Program-made: the position numbers and the translations under genes | The notes under the pieces: generated by a model | Told to the model about the DNA's origin: nothing | What the model saw: the letters and a program-made list of their open reading frames with translations, nothing else | The model's database searches: none | NCBI GenBank assembly: GCA_023407175.1 | Contig: JAEYMU010000058.1 | Location: 62,001 to 126,000, forward strand | DNA length: 64,000 nucleotides | Origin: Bacillota bacterium | Lineage (GTDB): Bacteria > Bacillota_A > Clostridia > Lachnospirales > Lachnospiraceae | Direction of reading: 5' to 3' | In this document: in pieces, positions 45,486-54,316 of the stretch | How positions within the stretch are numbered: the first letter of the stretch is position 1 | Layout of the letters: the number at the start of each line of letters is the position of its first letter

Positions 45486-46724
45486 ATGTATTCATTTGAA
45501 GATGTAAAATCATTTGATCCTGAATTAGCCGAAGCGATATCACTGGAAATCGGGCGCCAGAACAGCCATATTGAGCTGATTGCTTCTGAAAACTTTGTAA
45601 GCAAAGCAGTTATGGCTGCGATGGGAAGCCCTTTAACAAACAAATATGCAGAAGGATATCCCGGAAAGAGATATTACGGAGGCTGTGAATTTGTTGATAT
45701 TGCGGAAAACCTTGCAATAGAAAGAGCAAAGAAGTTATTTGGCTGTACCTATGCCAATGTTCAGCCTCATTCCGGAGCACAGGCTAATATGGCTGTTTTC
45801 TTCGCACTGGTAAGACCGGGGGATACCGTACTTGGTATGAACCTTGCCCATGGCGGTCATCTGACCCATGGAAGTCCGGTCAACATGAGCGGAAGTTACT
45901 TCAATATTGTTCCTTACGGAGTCAATGACCAGGGCTTTATCGATTATGATAATTTAAGAAAGATTGCAAAGGAAAGCAAGCCGAAGCTGATTGTAGCAGG
46001 AGCAAGTGCTTATGCAAGAAAGATAGATTTCAAGACCTTCCGGGAGATAGCGGATGAAGTGGGAGCTTTTCTGATGGTGGATATGGCTCATATTGCAGGA
46101 CTTGTTGCCGGCGGTCACCATGACAGTCCAATTCCCTATGCACATGTAACAACCACGACAACCCACAAGACACTGCGCGGACCAAGGGGCGGTATGATTT
46201 TATCCAGCGCCGAGTTTGCGGAAGAGCATAAGCTGAATAAAGCGGTATTTCCCGGTATCCAGGGCGGACCCCTGATGCATGTGGTTGCGGCAAAGGCAGT
46301 ATGCTTTAAGGAAGCACTTGATCCGGAATTTAAGGTATATGCAGGCAAGGTGGTAGAGAATGCACAGGCTTTGGCACAGGGCTTAATGAAGCGGGGCTTT
46401 AACCTTGTATCCGGAGGCACGGACAACCATCTGATGCTGGTTGACCTTCAGAACATGGGTGTAACCGGTAAGGATACAGAAAAGCTTCTGGATGCTGCGA
46501 ATATTACCTGTAATAAGAATGCAGTACCCAATGATCCGGCTTCTCCGTTTGTTACCAGCGGTATCCGTCTTGGTACGGCAGCAGTAACTACAAGAGGAAT
46601 GAATGCTGCGGATATGGATATCATTGCTGAGGCAATTTATTTGCTGGTTAAGGATGTGGAAACAAATAAGGCAAAGGCAATGGAGCTGGTAAAATCGCTG
46701 ACGGACAAATATCCTTTATACTAA
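45486..46724 (+). CDS. glyA: Serine hydroxymethyltransferase
   Basis: 412 residues from ATG 45486, the usual length; upstream in-frame codons include the palindrome and are not coding. PLP-enzyme motifs: [57 protein letters not shown], and the PLP Lys228 in [15 protein letters not shown]. It interconverts serine and glycine with tetrahydrofolate. It is monocistronic, followed by a dispersed hairpin repeat and a terminator. Confidence 0.97.
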   Translation: MYSFEDVKSFDPELAEAISLEIGRQNSHIELIASENFVSKAVMAAMGSPLTNKYAEGYPGKRYYGGCEFVDIAENLAIERAKKLFGCTYANVQPHSGAQANMAVFFALVRPGDTVLGMNLAHGGHLTHGSPVNMSGSYFNIVPYGVNDQGFIDYDNLRKIAKESKPKLIVAGASAYARKIDFKTFREIADEVGAFLMVDMAHIAGLVAGGHHDSPIPYAHVTTTTTHKTLRGPRGGMILSSAEFAEEHKLNKAVFPGIQGGPLMHVVAAKAVCFKEALDPEFKVYAGKVVENAQALAQGLMKRGFNLVSGGTDNHLMLVDLQNMGVTGKDTEKLLDAANITCNKNAVPNDPASPFVTSGIRLGTAAVTTRGMNAADMDIIAEAIYLLVKDVETNKAKAMELVKSLTDKYPLY

Positions 46725-46743
46725 GAATGTCTTTATCGGTTAA

Positions 46744-46823
46744 AGTTTGAAAGTAAAGTACACTTTCAAACTCTTTATTGAAGCAATATCACAAGCAAAG
46801 CTTGTGATGTGCAGGGGTATAAG
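46744..46823 (+). repeat. Dispersed two-hairpin repeat, copy 2
   Basis: It has the same design as the element at 21544: AGTTTGAAAG/CTTTCAAACT, CTTTATTGA, ATCACAAGC/GCTTGTGAT, TGCAGGGGTATAAG. Differences are confined to loops and a few linker bases. Copy 2 begins 20 bp after the glyA stop. Confidence 0.75.
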
Positions 46824-46858
46824 ATTTGATATGAATTAAATATAAATCATAATGGCAG

Positions 46859-46902
46859 GGAACGCGGCACAATTACGGATATGATTGTGACACGTTCCTT
46901 TT
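46859..46902 (+). terminator. Terminator downstream of glyA
   Basis: GGAACGCGGCACAAT and ATTGTGACACGTTCC pair with internal mismatches and are followed by TTTTCT. It ends the glyA region about 135 bp after its stop. Confidence 0.7.
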
Positions 46903-46982
46903 CTATCCAGGGAAGGGAAGAAGCCCCAGGCGGTTCTTTTATCAGATAAGATACCGGCTCAGGAGGCAGAAGGTGAGGCAAT

Positions 46983-47324
46983 ATGACAAATACATTTTCC
47001 GAGGTTAAACTCTTTCAGGTTAATCCGTCAAAACTGGAGGAATTTGAGAAGCTGGTTACTGTGATGGCGGCTGAGCAGAAGGCAATGGAGGGCTGTATCG
47101 ATATAAAGTATCTGAAACGCTTCTTTGTATTTGATGAAATCGGCTCTCTGCCAAGAGAACTCACCAAAATAGTAAAGTGTGTCAAATACTATTCTTACTG
47201 GGAGTTTGATAATATAGAGCATTATGCCGATGCTACAAAGCGTTTTTTTGAACAATATGAAAAGGTTTTATCCAAATTATTAATTATGCCCTTTGATATT
47301 AATTGCGGATATAAGCTTTTTTAA
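46983..47324 (+). CDS. Antibiotic biosynthesis monooxygenase (ABM)-like protein
   Basis: 113 residues. The pattern (KLFQVNPSKLEEFEKLVTVMAAEQKAMEGCIDIKYL, then KYYSYWEFDNIEHYADATKRFFEQYEKVL, both read in parts) fits the dimeric alpha/beta-barrel ABM fold. In this fold a beta strand, a helix with a QKAMEG-like turn, and a second helix ending in FFEQYE are typical. Such proteins include quinol monooxygenases and heme-degrading enzymes, but many are of unknown use. It is larger by ~15 residues than the minimal domain. It stands alone ahead of the AT-rich pair of genes. Confidence 0.65.
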   Translation: MTNTFSEVKLFQVNPSKLEEFEKLVTVMAAEQKAMEGCIDIKYLKRFFVFDEIGSLPRELTKIVKCVKYYSYWEFDNIEHYADATKRFFEQYEKVLSKLLIMPFDINCGYKLF

Positions 47325-47392
47325 TGATGCTATAAAGGCAGGATACAATTCAGATTTTTCTTATTTTGTTATTTGGAGGGAGAGTTTCATAA

Positions 47393-48430
47393 TTGAGAAA
47401 GAAACGTAAAATAGCAGTATATAGAAATGCAGTTATAGCTTTTTTATGCCTCATCCTGTTATTCGCCAGTATTCTATACATCAACTTTTATAATGAGATT
47501 ATTACTATAAGATCTATCAAGAGAATTAATGACATTCCGGTGTACGAGATAAATTACAGAGGAGAATACGCTTTTGATAAATATCTTATGACAGGTTCAA
47601 ATAATTACGGTGCGTATATTGATTTTATGAATGCAAATCTATTAAAAGGTATCCCTAAAATTTACTATGACAATTTTGAATGTTCTACTTTTTTTGCAAA
47701 AACACCAGAGGGTCATTATATTCTGGCTAGGAACTTAGATACAGCAGTAGCAATACCCTTTGTTCTTAAAACAAATTCAAAGAATGGTTTTAAGACAGTG
47801 GGAATGGCCAATCTGCATAATGTGAGTTGGAGTAATGAGAATCTGGTTTCAAAGTTTACCGCTCTTGCTGCTCCGTATTATACCTTTGATGGCATGAATG
47901 AAAAGGGTGTTGCAATTGGATCCTTATCAGTTCCGATAGGCTCTAAATCAGATATTAATGATAATAAAATTACTTTGTATGATTATTCTGTAATCCGGCT
48001 TACAATTGAGAAGGCAAAAAATGTAGAAGACGCTATCCAGCAGTTATTACAGTATAATGTCAAAATGGAGGATAAGTATCCATCCCAATATATGATTGCA
48101 GATGCGACAGGTAACTGTGCGGTTATCGACTATGTAGATGGCAGCATGAAAGTGGTGGAGAAAGAAGGTAACTACCAGATAGCTACTAACATGCTTTTAT
48201 ATAATAACGAAAATCATCTGGGCTATAGTTCTGAAAGATTTAAGGAGTTTGAAAAGGTATTGTATAAAAAAAATGGAATTATTTCAATAGAAGACGCATT
48301 AAAATTGTTGATAGAACAAACTGTACCTGGTGAGGCACAATGGTCGAGTGTATATGATCTGACCGATAAAACGATGACGGTTAAATTCTATGGAGATTAT
48401 GAAAATACGTATACCTACAAGTTATATTAA
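47393..48430 (+). CDS. Membrane-anchored Ntn-hydrolase (linear amide C-N hydrolase family)
   Basis: 345 residues from TTG 47393, 10 bp after GGAGGGAG. An N-terminal transmembrane anchor (AVIAFLCLILLFASILYI) exposes the rest outside. NFECSTFFAKTPEGHYILARNLD (read in parts) matches the choloylglycine/penicillin-acylase (C59) and C45 type, with Cys97 as candidate nucleophile; GMNEKGVAIGSLSVPI and IADATGNCAVIDYVDG are further family signatures. In most relatives this Cys becomes N-terminal after processing; here about 96 residues precede it, so it would need internal cleavage. The gene is distinctly more AT-rich than its neighbours, suggesting transfer. Bile-salt or N-acyl amide hydrolysis is possible. 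Confidence 0.78.
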   Translation: MRKKRKIAVYRNAVIAFLCLILLFASILYINFYNEIITIRSIKRINDIPVYEINYRGEYAFDKYLMTGSNNYGAYIDFMNANLLKGIPKIYYDNFECSTFFAKTPEGHYILARNLDTAVAIPFVLKTNSKNGFKTVGMANLHNVSWSNENLVSKFTALAAPYYTFDGMNEKGVAIGSLSVPIGSKSDINDNKITLYDYSVIRLTIEKAKNVEDAIQQLLQYNVKMEDKYPSQYMIADATGNCAVIDYVDGSMKVVEKEGNYQIATNMLLYNNENHLGYSSERFKEFEKVLYKKNGIISIEDALKLLIEQTVPGEAQWSSVYDLTDKTMTVKFYGDYENTYTYKLY

Positions 48431-49003
48431 AAAGCGGGCAATAGACTTTTTAGCACGCTTTGCCTGCTGAATATTATAACGCTTAGAACAAAAATCTAAA
48501 AAACCATGTTCCGCATCAAACTCCAGGATTGATAAACCTTGTTTATTCCGAAGCTGGCTAATCGTCCCAGGAACGTCAAAAGAATCTTCCTTTGCAAATA
48601 ATAAAAGTGTTGGGCAGGCAGGATTTAGATAGGTATAGTCCCTGATACGTGAGCCATAGCAGGCTACAATTCCGCTGCACAATGAATTCCCACAGCATCT
48701 CCAGGCAATTGTTGCTCCTACACTAAAACCAACAATAAATACATTGTTATATTTATCTTTTAGCTGATTGATAAAGCTGCTGATTGTTTTATACACTTCA
48801 AATCCCACATTCGCCGCGAAAAACTCATATGCTTCTATAGATTCTTCATAGGAAAAGGGAGGTCTATGAAGCATATTGGGACAAAAAACATCATAACCAG
48901 CTTCTTTAAAATATTCACATTCTCTCTTTATAAATTCATTAACTCCGTATATCTCATGAAGTATAATAATTGCCCGTTTATTGTTTCTTGAATTTCTATC
49001 CAA
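48422..49003 (-). CDS. Dienelactone hydrolase-like alpha/beta hydrolase
   Basis: 193 residues from TTG 49003, after GAGAGGGCTGGG. It has the alpha/beta-hydrolase nucleophile elbow GFSVGA, with Ser in place of the Cys of true dienelactone hydrolases, the acid Asp in KEDSFD and the His in AEHGFLDF. HEIYGVNEFIKRECEYFKEAGYDVFCPN (read in parts) is DLH-like. Its 3' end overlaps the convergent Ntn-hydrolase gene by 9 bp. Like that gene it is AT-rich, so the pair may have arrived together. The substrate is unknown; no signal peptide. Confidence 0.8.
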   Translation of the reverse strand: MDRNSRNNKRAIIILHEIYGVNEFIKRECEYFKEAGYDVFCPNMLHRPPFSYEESIEAYEFFAANVGFEVYKTISSFINQLKDKYNNVFIVGFSVGATIAWRCCGNSLCSGIVACYGSRIRDYTYLNPACPTLLLFAKEDSFDVPGTISQLRNKQGLSILEFDAEHGFLDFCSKRYNIQQAKRAKKSIARFLI

Positions 49004-49295
49004 GGCCCAGCCCTCTCAAAATTAAATTTGCATTTCAATGCTTTGCTTATCGCTATTATACTATACAATGCCGATTTTTCCACCATATTTTGCTGTTGTC
49101 CTGTTTTACAAACCATGACAGCAACGGTCATGCATGATATACTATACATATTCATTGCCGTCTGTCGGCAACATAGTTATAAGGAAAATTTATATGGCCG
49201 ATTGCTATGTCGTAGTGAATTTGTAGAGAATTGACTGCTATGCTATCATTAGCAGTATAGCTTTCATTATAAAGTCAAAGGAAATGGGGGTTTTT
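49004..49295. other. Divergent intergenic region before the two-component genes
   Basis: About 290 bp, AT-rich, without a supportable gene. TTGACT near 49233 followed by TATAGC gives a poor promoter (19-bp spacing), so the promoter of the response regulator is uncertain. CTATGCTATC...AGCAGTATAGC forms a weak inverted repeat at about 49238-49262. Confidence 0.4.
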
Positions 49296-49970
49296 ATGGG
49301 CAATAAAATTCTGGTCATCGATGATGAACCGGATATTCGCCAGCTTCTTAAGGATTATTTTGAGCTGCAGGGATATCAGGTTATGCTGGGGAGCAATGGG
49401 AGGGAAGCAGTTGAAAAGGCAGCTCTGGGACCGGATATCATCCTGCTCGATATTAATATGCCTGAAATGGACGGGCTTGAGGTATGCAAAAGAGTCAGAA
49501 TGCATATAAGCTGCCCCATCCTTTTTCTGACGGCCAAGGTTACGGAGCAGGACCGGATTAACGGCCTTATGATTGGCGGAGATGATTATATTATGAAGCC
49601 CTTCAGCATAGACGAGCTGGGGGCCAGGGTAACAGCCCATCTAAGGCGGGAGGCCAGGAATGCCAGAAGGGAAGCGGTGAAGTTTGCAGGCGAGCTGACC
49701 ATTAATTTCAGTGAACGGTGCATCTACTACAGAGAAGAGGAAATTGGTCTGACCAAAACAGAGTTTGATATTCTGGAATACCTGTGCATGAATAAGGGAC
49801 AGGTATTCAGTAAAGAGCGCATCTATGAAAAGCTCTGGAGTTATGACAGTGAGGGAGACAGTAATATTGTAACGGAGCATATCAGACGGATTCGTTTGAA
49901 GCTTTCAAAATATATGGATCGTCCGTTCATCGAGACGGTGTGGGGAGTTGGCTACAAATGGATTGGTTAG
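49296..49970 (+). CDS. OmpR-family response regulator
   Basis: 224 residues from ATG 49296, following GGGGG. The receiver has VIDDEPD and the phospho-acceptor Asp52 (LLDINMPEMDG), with the Lys in MKPFSIDE. The C-terminal winged helix has LTKTEFDILEYL, SKERIYEKLWSYDSEGDSNIVTEHIRRIRLKL (read in parts) and TVWGVGYKW. The gene overlaps the kinase ORF (stop 13 bp inside). With that kinase and the ABC exporter downstream, it fits a stress-responsive or peptide-sensing module. The signal is unknown. Confidence 0.94.
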   Translation: MGNKILVIDDEPDIRQLLKDYFELQGYQVMLGSNGREAVEKAALGPDIILLDINMPEMDGLEVCKRVRMHISCPILFLTAKVTEQDRINGLMIGGDDYIMKPFSIDELGARVTAHLRREARNARREAVKFAGELTINFSERCIYYREEEIGLTKTEFDILEYLCMNKGQVFSKERIYEKLWSYDSEGDSNIVTEHIRRIRLKLSKYMDRPFIETVWGVGYKWIG

Positions 49971-51190
49971 ATGAAAAAGTGGAAATTGTAGGCAGGTGGC
50001 TCCATAATCTGTCCCTAAGAAAGGCACTGATTGCCTATATTGTTATTTGTGTCATATCGATTATCGGTGTCTATGCCTTTACCGTATTTGTCTGTGAGAA
50101 GCTGGAGGATCAGATCTGGTCAGGATATACGGCTGACCAGTCGGGGTATATGGCTGATGATGGGCTGTTTAGCTTTAATATGCTTGTATACTATCAGGAT
50201 ACCTCCATTCTGACAGGGACAGAGAGAGCTTTCTATCATATTATTGTTTTTATTAAGACCTGGAGCATTCTAATCTATTCCATCGGCGGTGTCATAGGAG
50301 TCTCACTTCTGTTTTACCGCAATAAAATGAAGCAGCCGCTGCAGCTGCTTAAGGATGCGACGGCTAAGGTTGGAGACAGTGATCTTGACCTGGAGCTTTG
50401 GTATGACAGTAAGGATGAGATGGGGGATTTATGCCGTTCCTTTGATTTTATGAGAAAGCAGCTGATTATGAATAACCAGAAAATGTGGGATATGATGGAG
50501 GAGCAGAGGCGGTTGAATTCGGCCTTTGCTCATGATCTTAGGACTCCGCTCACCGTACTGAAGGGCTATACCGATTTTCTGGGGGAATATATTCCGCAGG
50601 GAAAGGTCAGTGAAGAGAAACTGCTGTCAACCCTGTCCGTGATGTCGGAGCATATCGGGCGGCTTGAGCGCTACACGAATACCATGAAGGAGCTGCAAAG
50701 CTTTGAGGAGCTGCCGGTCAGACAGACAAGTATTGCCTGGGAGAAGCTGGTGGAAAAGACGGGTGAGCTGGTGAAGGTATTTGACGGCAGGAATGGTATC
50801 CAAGCGCTGCTTACTGAGGTAACGGAGGATTGCGGTTCGGTATTAATTGATGAAGCAATATTTATGGAGGTATTTGAAAATCTGATGTCCAATGCACTCC
50901 GGTATGCAAAAGCGCAGATCAACGTCATGATGCTGCTTTCCAGGGATGAGCACCAATTACAGCTCATAGTCGCAGATGACGGAAAGGGCTTTAAACAGCA
51001 AGCTTTGAGTATGGCGACCAGGCCTTACTATACGGATAGCCCCAAGGGAAAGTCGGAGCATTTTGGGATTGGATTATACGTGTGCAGGCTGCTTTGTGAG
51101 AAGCATGGCGGATGGATTTCACTGTCCAACGGCATGAACGGAGGGGCATTTATTAGCGCGGCCTTTGATATAAACCGGCATGGCGTGTAG
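49958..51190 (+). CDS. Sensor histidine kinase (HAMP-type)
   Basis: 410 residues from ATG 49958 (an upstream GTG at 49940 is possible). Two transmembrane helices (~25-45 and ~95-120) flank a ~50-residue extracytoplasmic loop, too short for a typical sensory domain. A HAMP linker follows. The H-box is FAHDLRTPLTV with His192, the N-box FENLMSNALRYAK, the G-box VADDGKGF and GIGLYVCRLLCEKHGG. Kinases with this reduced extracellular loop often sense envelope stress or membrane-acting peptides through a partner ABC transporter, which is encoded next. Confidence 0.93.
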   Translation: MDWLDEKVEIVGRWLHNLSLRKALIAYIVICVISIIGVYAFTVFVCEKLEDQIWSGYTADQSGYMADDGLFSFNMLVYYQDTSILTGTERAFYHIIVFIKTWSILIYSIGGVIGVSLLFYRNKMKQPLQLLKDATAKVGDSDLDLELWYDSKDEMGDLCRSFDFMRKQLIMNNQKMWDMMEEQRRLNSAFAHDLRTPLTVLKGYTDFLGEYIPQGKVSEEKLLSTLSVMSEHIGRLERYTNTMKELQSFEELPVRQTSIAWEKLVEKTGELVKVFDGRNGIQALLTEVTEDCGSVLIDEAIFMEVFENLMSNALRYAKAQINVMMLLSRDEHQLQLIVADDGKGFKQQALSMATRPYYTDSPKGKSEHFGIGLYVCRLLCEKHGGWISLSNGMNGGAFISAAFDINRHGV

Positions 51191-51278
51191 AAGGACGCCG
51201 TCCTCAAATTATAAAAAAATTAATAAAAGAAATGAAAAATAGATAAAATGTAGATATTTTGATTTTATTCTATTCCTA

Positions 51279-51296
51279 GTACAACGTATGTTGTAC
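51279..51296. promoter_or_regulatory. Palindrome upstream of the ABC exporter genes
   Basis: GTACAACGTATGTTGTAC has perfect 7-bp arms around GTAT. It lies in the 200-bp gap between the kinase gene and the ABC ATPase, 92 bp before the latter, so it is a candidate operator (TetR- or GntR-like size). It does not resemble the direct-repeat sites expected of OmpR-type regulators. A hairpin CAATGCTT...AAGCATTG follows at about 51311-51340. Confidence 0.55.
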
Positions 51297-51387
51297 GTAA
51301 TAAGGTTAATCAATGCTTGACGGATAATAAAGCATTGGCTGACCGGGATGATCAAGATAAAACCGACCGGAATGAAAGGAGTAAATC

Positions 51388-52266
51388 ATGTCTACAGAAA
51401 TAATTATTGAAGACTTAAATCAATTCTACGGAAAGAAGCAGGCCTTGAAAAACTTAAATCTGACGATTGGTCCGGGAATGTTCGGATTGCTTGGAAGAAA
51501 CGGCGCAGGCAAGACCACATTAATGAAGGTGCTGGTAACCCTGCTTCCAAAAACAAGGGGAGTGGTATCTGTCTGCGGCATACCGGTTTCAAAGGAAGCC
51601 CAGATTCGTAAAATAACAGGTTATCTGCCCCAGGAATTTTCCATGTACGCCAATATGACAGTATATGAAGCAATGGATTATCTGGGGGTCCTGTCGGGGC
51701 TCTCTAAGGCGCAGCGGAAGGAAAGGATTCCTCTTTTGTTAAAGAAGGTCAATCTTTCGGACAAATACCGTACCAAGGTGAAGGCTTTGTCCGGCGGTAT
51801 GAAGCGCCGTCTGGGAATCGCACAGGCCATCCTTCATGAGCCGAAGGTGCTCATTGTGGATGAGCCGACAGCCGGACTCGATCCCGAAGAAAGGGTCCGC
51901 TTTCGAAATTTACTCAGCGAGATAGCCCAGGATAGAATTGTCATTTTGTCCACCCACATCGTAGGTGACATAGAAGCAACCTGTGAGAACATAGCAGTAC
52001 TGGATGAGGGAGAGCTGATTTACCGGGGAACCGTAGAAGCCTTGCTGGAGGAAGCAAGGGGAAAGCTTTATACCGCCGTAGTCAGTAAGACAGAGCTGCC
52101 CCGGCTGAAGGAGCAGTACACAGTGACCAGTATGGTTACTCAGGATAACAGCGTTAATGTGCGCCTGATCGCGGATATTAAGCCCTTTGATAAGGCCGCA
52201 CCCTGTGAGCCGAGCGTAGAAGATGCTTATATGTACCTGATGCGCGGGAAGGAAGAGGTGCTGTAA
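51388..52266 (+). CDS. ABC exporter ATP-binding protein (RR/HK-linked)
   Basis: 292 residues; AAAGGAGTAAATC precedes ATG 51388. Walker A GRNGAGKTTLMK, signature ALSGGMKRRLGIAQA, Walker B IVDEPTAGLD and His-switch LSTHIVGDI. The C-terminal ~60 residues form the extra domain of drug/lantibiotic-type exporters. Its stop shares a base with the permease start, so the module is coupled. It likely exports or provides resistance to a membrane-active compound, inferred only from genomic association with the kinase. Confidence 0.93.
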   Translation: MSTEIIIEDLNQFYGKKQALKNLNLTIGPGMFGLLGRNGAGKTTLMKVLVTLLPKTRGVVSVCGIPVSKEAQIRKITGYLPQEFSMYANMTVYEAMDYLGVLSGLSKAQRKERIPLLLKKVNLSDKYRTKVKALSGGMKRRLGIAQAILHEPKVLIVDEPTAGLDPEERVRFRNLLSEIAQDRIVILSTHIVGDIEATCENIAVLDEGELIYRGTVEALLEEARGKLYTAVVSKTELPRLKEQYTVTSMVTQDNSVNVRLIADIKPFDKAAPCEPSVEDAYMYLMRGKEEVL

Positions 52267-53621
52267 TGCTTTGGACACTTTTTCTTAAGGAATGCAGGCA
52301 AATGTTAAAATGCCTTACCTATTATGTCATTATCATTTGCATGCTTTTGATGTATTCAACACAGCTGGGAGCGGAAGAAATCAGAAAACCGCAGCCCGGA
52401 CAGGAGAATTACGGGGTTACCATGAGCAAGAATGAATCTGTTATTATGAAGATGACGATTATAAATCTGGCCCGGGAATACGTGTATAACAGCTATGGCA
52501 CATATCCCATCGGATTTTATAAAACGGTGAAGCTTAACACAGAAAAAAAGGAGAAAATGGGGGCCATCCTTTCAGAGGTCACAGGGATCGAAAAGGAAAA
52601 GCTGGATTCCATGTTGGAGAGTTATGTTCAGGATAAATATTATGTGGATTCCGACGGTAACGAGGTTTATATGAATAGCTCGACGGGGGAGATAACGGGA
52701 CCTTCAGATGCCGATGGAGAGAATGATAAGAATGATTCCTCAGGGGAGGTACAGAGTTCCCCTGATGCAGAGAGTGGGACGGTATCTATCACACTGGAAG
52801 CGGCACAGGGGCTTAGCTATGAGAGATTTACAGAGCTTATGACAAAGGCGGATAAGCTGTTGGGCGGCGGCTCAAGCTATGCAAAAGAAAGGCTTCAAAG
52901 CAATGCCTATGTTATGATGACCTATGAGCAGGCATTGGAGGAGTACAATAATATTGTGGAAAAGGATCATCTGACCGGGGCCTATGCAAGGCTTTTCAGT
53001 GATTATATGGGGGTTGTACTTGCAATACTTCCGGTCTTTCTTGCAGTGACGAGAGGGCTTCGTGACAGACGCGCAAAGGCTGCGGAGCTGATTGGTTCAA
53101 GAAGCGCTCCGTCCTTTCATATCATGATCTCCAGATATCTTGCAATGGTGGTCATGCTGCTGCTTCCCGTTCTTATATTAGGGGGGCTCATGTCCATAGA
53201 ATGCATTAATACCGGTGTGAAGGAAGGAATTGCAATTGATTATCTGGCATTTCCTAAGTACATTCTTGGCTGGCTGCTGCCTTCTATTATGATATCGACC
53301 GCAGTCGGTGTGATTCTGACAGAGCTTACGGATACTGCAATTGCGATTATTGTACAGGGCTTTTGGTGGTTCATCAGTGTGTCAATGGGAGGCTTATCCG
53401 GGAACTGTGGCTGGAATTTGGTTCCAAGACATAACAGCACAGGATATTATGACGAATTTATGGAGAACTTCGGGCAGCTTGTGAGAAATAGAATTGCTTA
53501 TGCAGCGGCAGCCCTGCTACTATTGATGATCTCTGTTTATATCTATGATAAAAAGAGAAAGGGGTGGCAAAGCATTGGTAGAAAGATTTTCCCAAATCGC
53601 AAAAGCAAATCTGAAGCATAA
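52266..53621 (+). CDS. ABC exporter permease subunit (large)
   Basis: 451 residues. A single N-terminal helix is followed by a ~190-residue mostly hydrophilic extracytoplasmic segment. That segment includes an acidic low-complexity patch (DADGENDKNDSSGEVQSSPD). At least five C-terminal transmembrane helices follow (VVLAILPVFLAVTRG, VVMLLLPVLILGG and others). This layout, with a large external domain after the first helix, is seen in ABC permeases that handle peptides or sense them with a kinase. The last 47 bp overlap the next gene. No close family was recognised. Confidence 0.8.
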   Translation: MLWTLFLKECRQMLKCLTYYVIIICMLLMYSTQLGAEEIRKPQPGQENYGVTMSKNESVIMKMTIINLAREYVYNSYGTYPIGFYKTVKLNTEKKEKMGAILSEVTGIEKEKLDSMLESYVQDKYYVDSDGNEVYMNSSTGEITGPSDADGENDKNDSSGEVQSSPDAESGTVSITLEAAQGLSYERFTELMTKADKLLGGGSSYAKERLQSNAYVMMTYEQALEEYNNIVEKDHLTGAYARLFSDYMGVVLAILPVFLAVTRGLRDRRAKAAELIGSRSAPSFHIMISRYLAMVVMLLLPVLILGGLMSIECINTGVKEGIAIDYLAFPKYILGWLLPSIMISTAVGVILTELTDTAIAIIVQGFWWFISVSMGGLSGNCGWNLVPRHNSTGYYDEFMENFGQLVRNRIAYAAAALLLLMISVYIYDKKRKGWQSIGRKIFPNRKSKSEA

Positions 53622-54234
53622 TCTATTTCCCCATTTGCTGATTGCCGGTGCCTTTCTGCTGATTGCTCCCCTGCTTATGGGGCTTGAGTATCTGAATGCC
53701 CGCAGTACGGCCCAGGTGCTTGAACAATATGTGGTATTAATCGGAATTATATTGCTGACACCGATTTTTTTGCCGGAGCAGGATAAGGATATTCGGGGGC
53801 TTGTGAGGACGAAGTATACGAATACAGCCATAATTGCCGGAATCAGGATACTGGAGGCTGCAGCCTGTTTGGTCCTTCTGACCGGTGCCTTCCTGCTGGT
53901 TATGAAGCACGGACAATGCATTTTCCCTGCCGGCAAATTCCTGTGGGGAACTCTGGCCGGAGCTGTATTTCTGGGAGGAATGGGACTGTGCGCTTATGCA
54001 ATCTTTGATCAGATTGCTGTGGCATATATGCTTCCGATGGTATATTTTCTGATTAATTTGAGCAACGGCAACCGTTATGTGAAGGACTTTTTCCTGTTTT
54101 CCATGGCACAGGGAAGCTATAAGGAAAAATATTATCTGGCAGGTATGGGGGTGGTATTTATTTTTATTGGGATCGGTTATCCCTATATAGTAAGAAAATT
54201 ACCGGGTCTGTCTCCCCTGCGGATAAAGCAATAG
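53575..54234 (+). CDS. ABC exporter permease subunit (small)
   Basis: 219 residues starting at TTG 53575, 7 bp after GGGGTGG, 47 bp inside the upstream gene; an ATG at 53545 lacks a ribosome-binding site. It has about six transmembrane segments (LLIAGAFLLIAPLLMGLEY, VVLIGIILLTPIFL, IAVAYMLPMVYFLINL and others), and only short loops. It probably forms a heterodimer with the larger permease. A bidirectional terminator lies immediately downstream. Confidence 0.78.
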   Translation: MVERFSQIAKANLKHNLFPHLLIAGAFLLIAPLLMGLEYLNARSTAQVLEQYVVLIGIILLTPIFLPEQDKDIRGLVRTKYTNTAIIAGIRILEAAACLVLLTGAFLLVMKHGQCIFPAGKFLWGTLAGAVFLGGMGLCAYAIFDQIAVAYMLPMVYFLINLSNGNRYVKDFFLFSMAQGSYKEKYYLAGMGVVFIFIGIGYPYIVRKLPGLSPLRIKQ

Positions 54235-54253
54235 AAGGAGAGCTTCAAAAATT

Positions 54254-54287
54254 AAAGGACCGAAAAGAGGATTTTCGGTCCTTTTCT
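54254..54287. terminator. Bidirectional terminator between the ABC and RiPP genes
   Basis: AAAGGACCGAAAA (54254-54266) pairs with TTTTCGGTCCTTT (54272-54284) around GAGGA and is followed by Ts in the plus direction and preceded by As, so it serves the ABC operon from the left and the minus-strand rSAM operon from the right. Confidence 0.9.
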
Positions 54288-54316
54288 TAAAGCTGTATAC
54301 AACCCACCTGCTGCGT

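Noticed and set aside
49940..49957. GTG start for the histidine kinase
   Set aside because: The ATG at 49958 is better spaced from GGGGAG and gives the usual short N terminus before the first helix.
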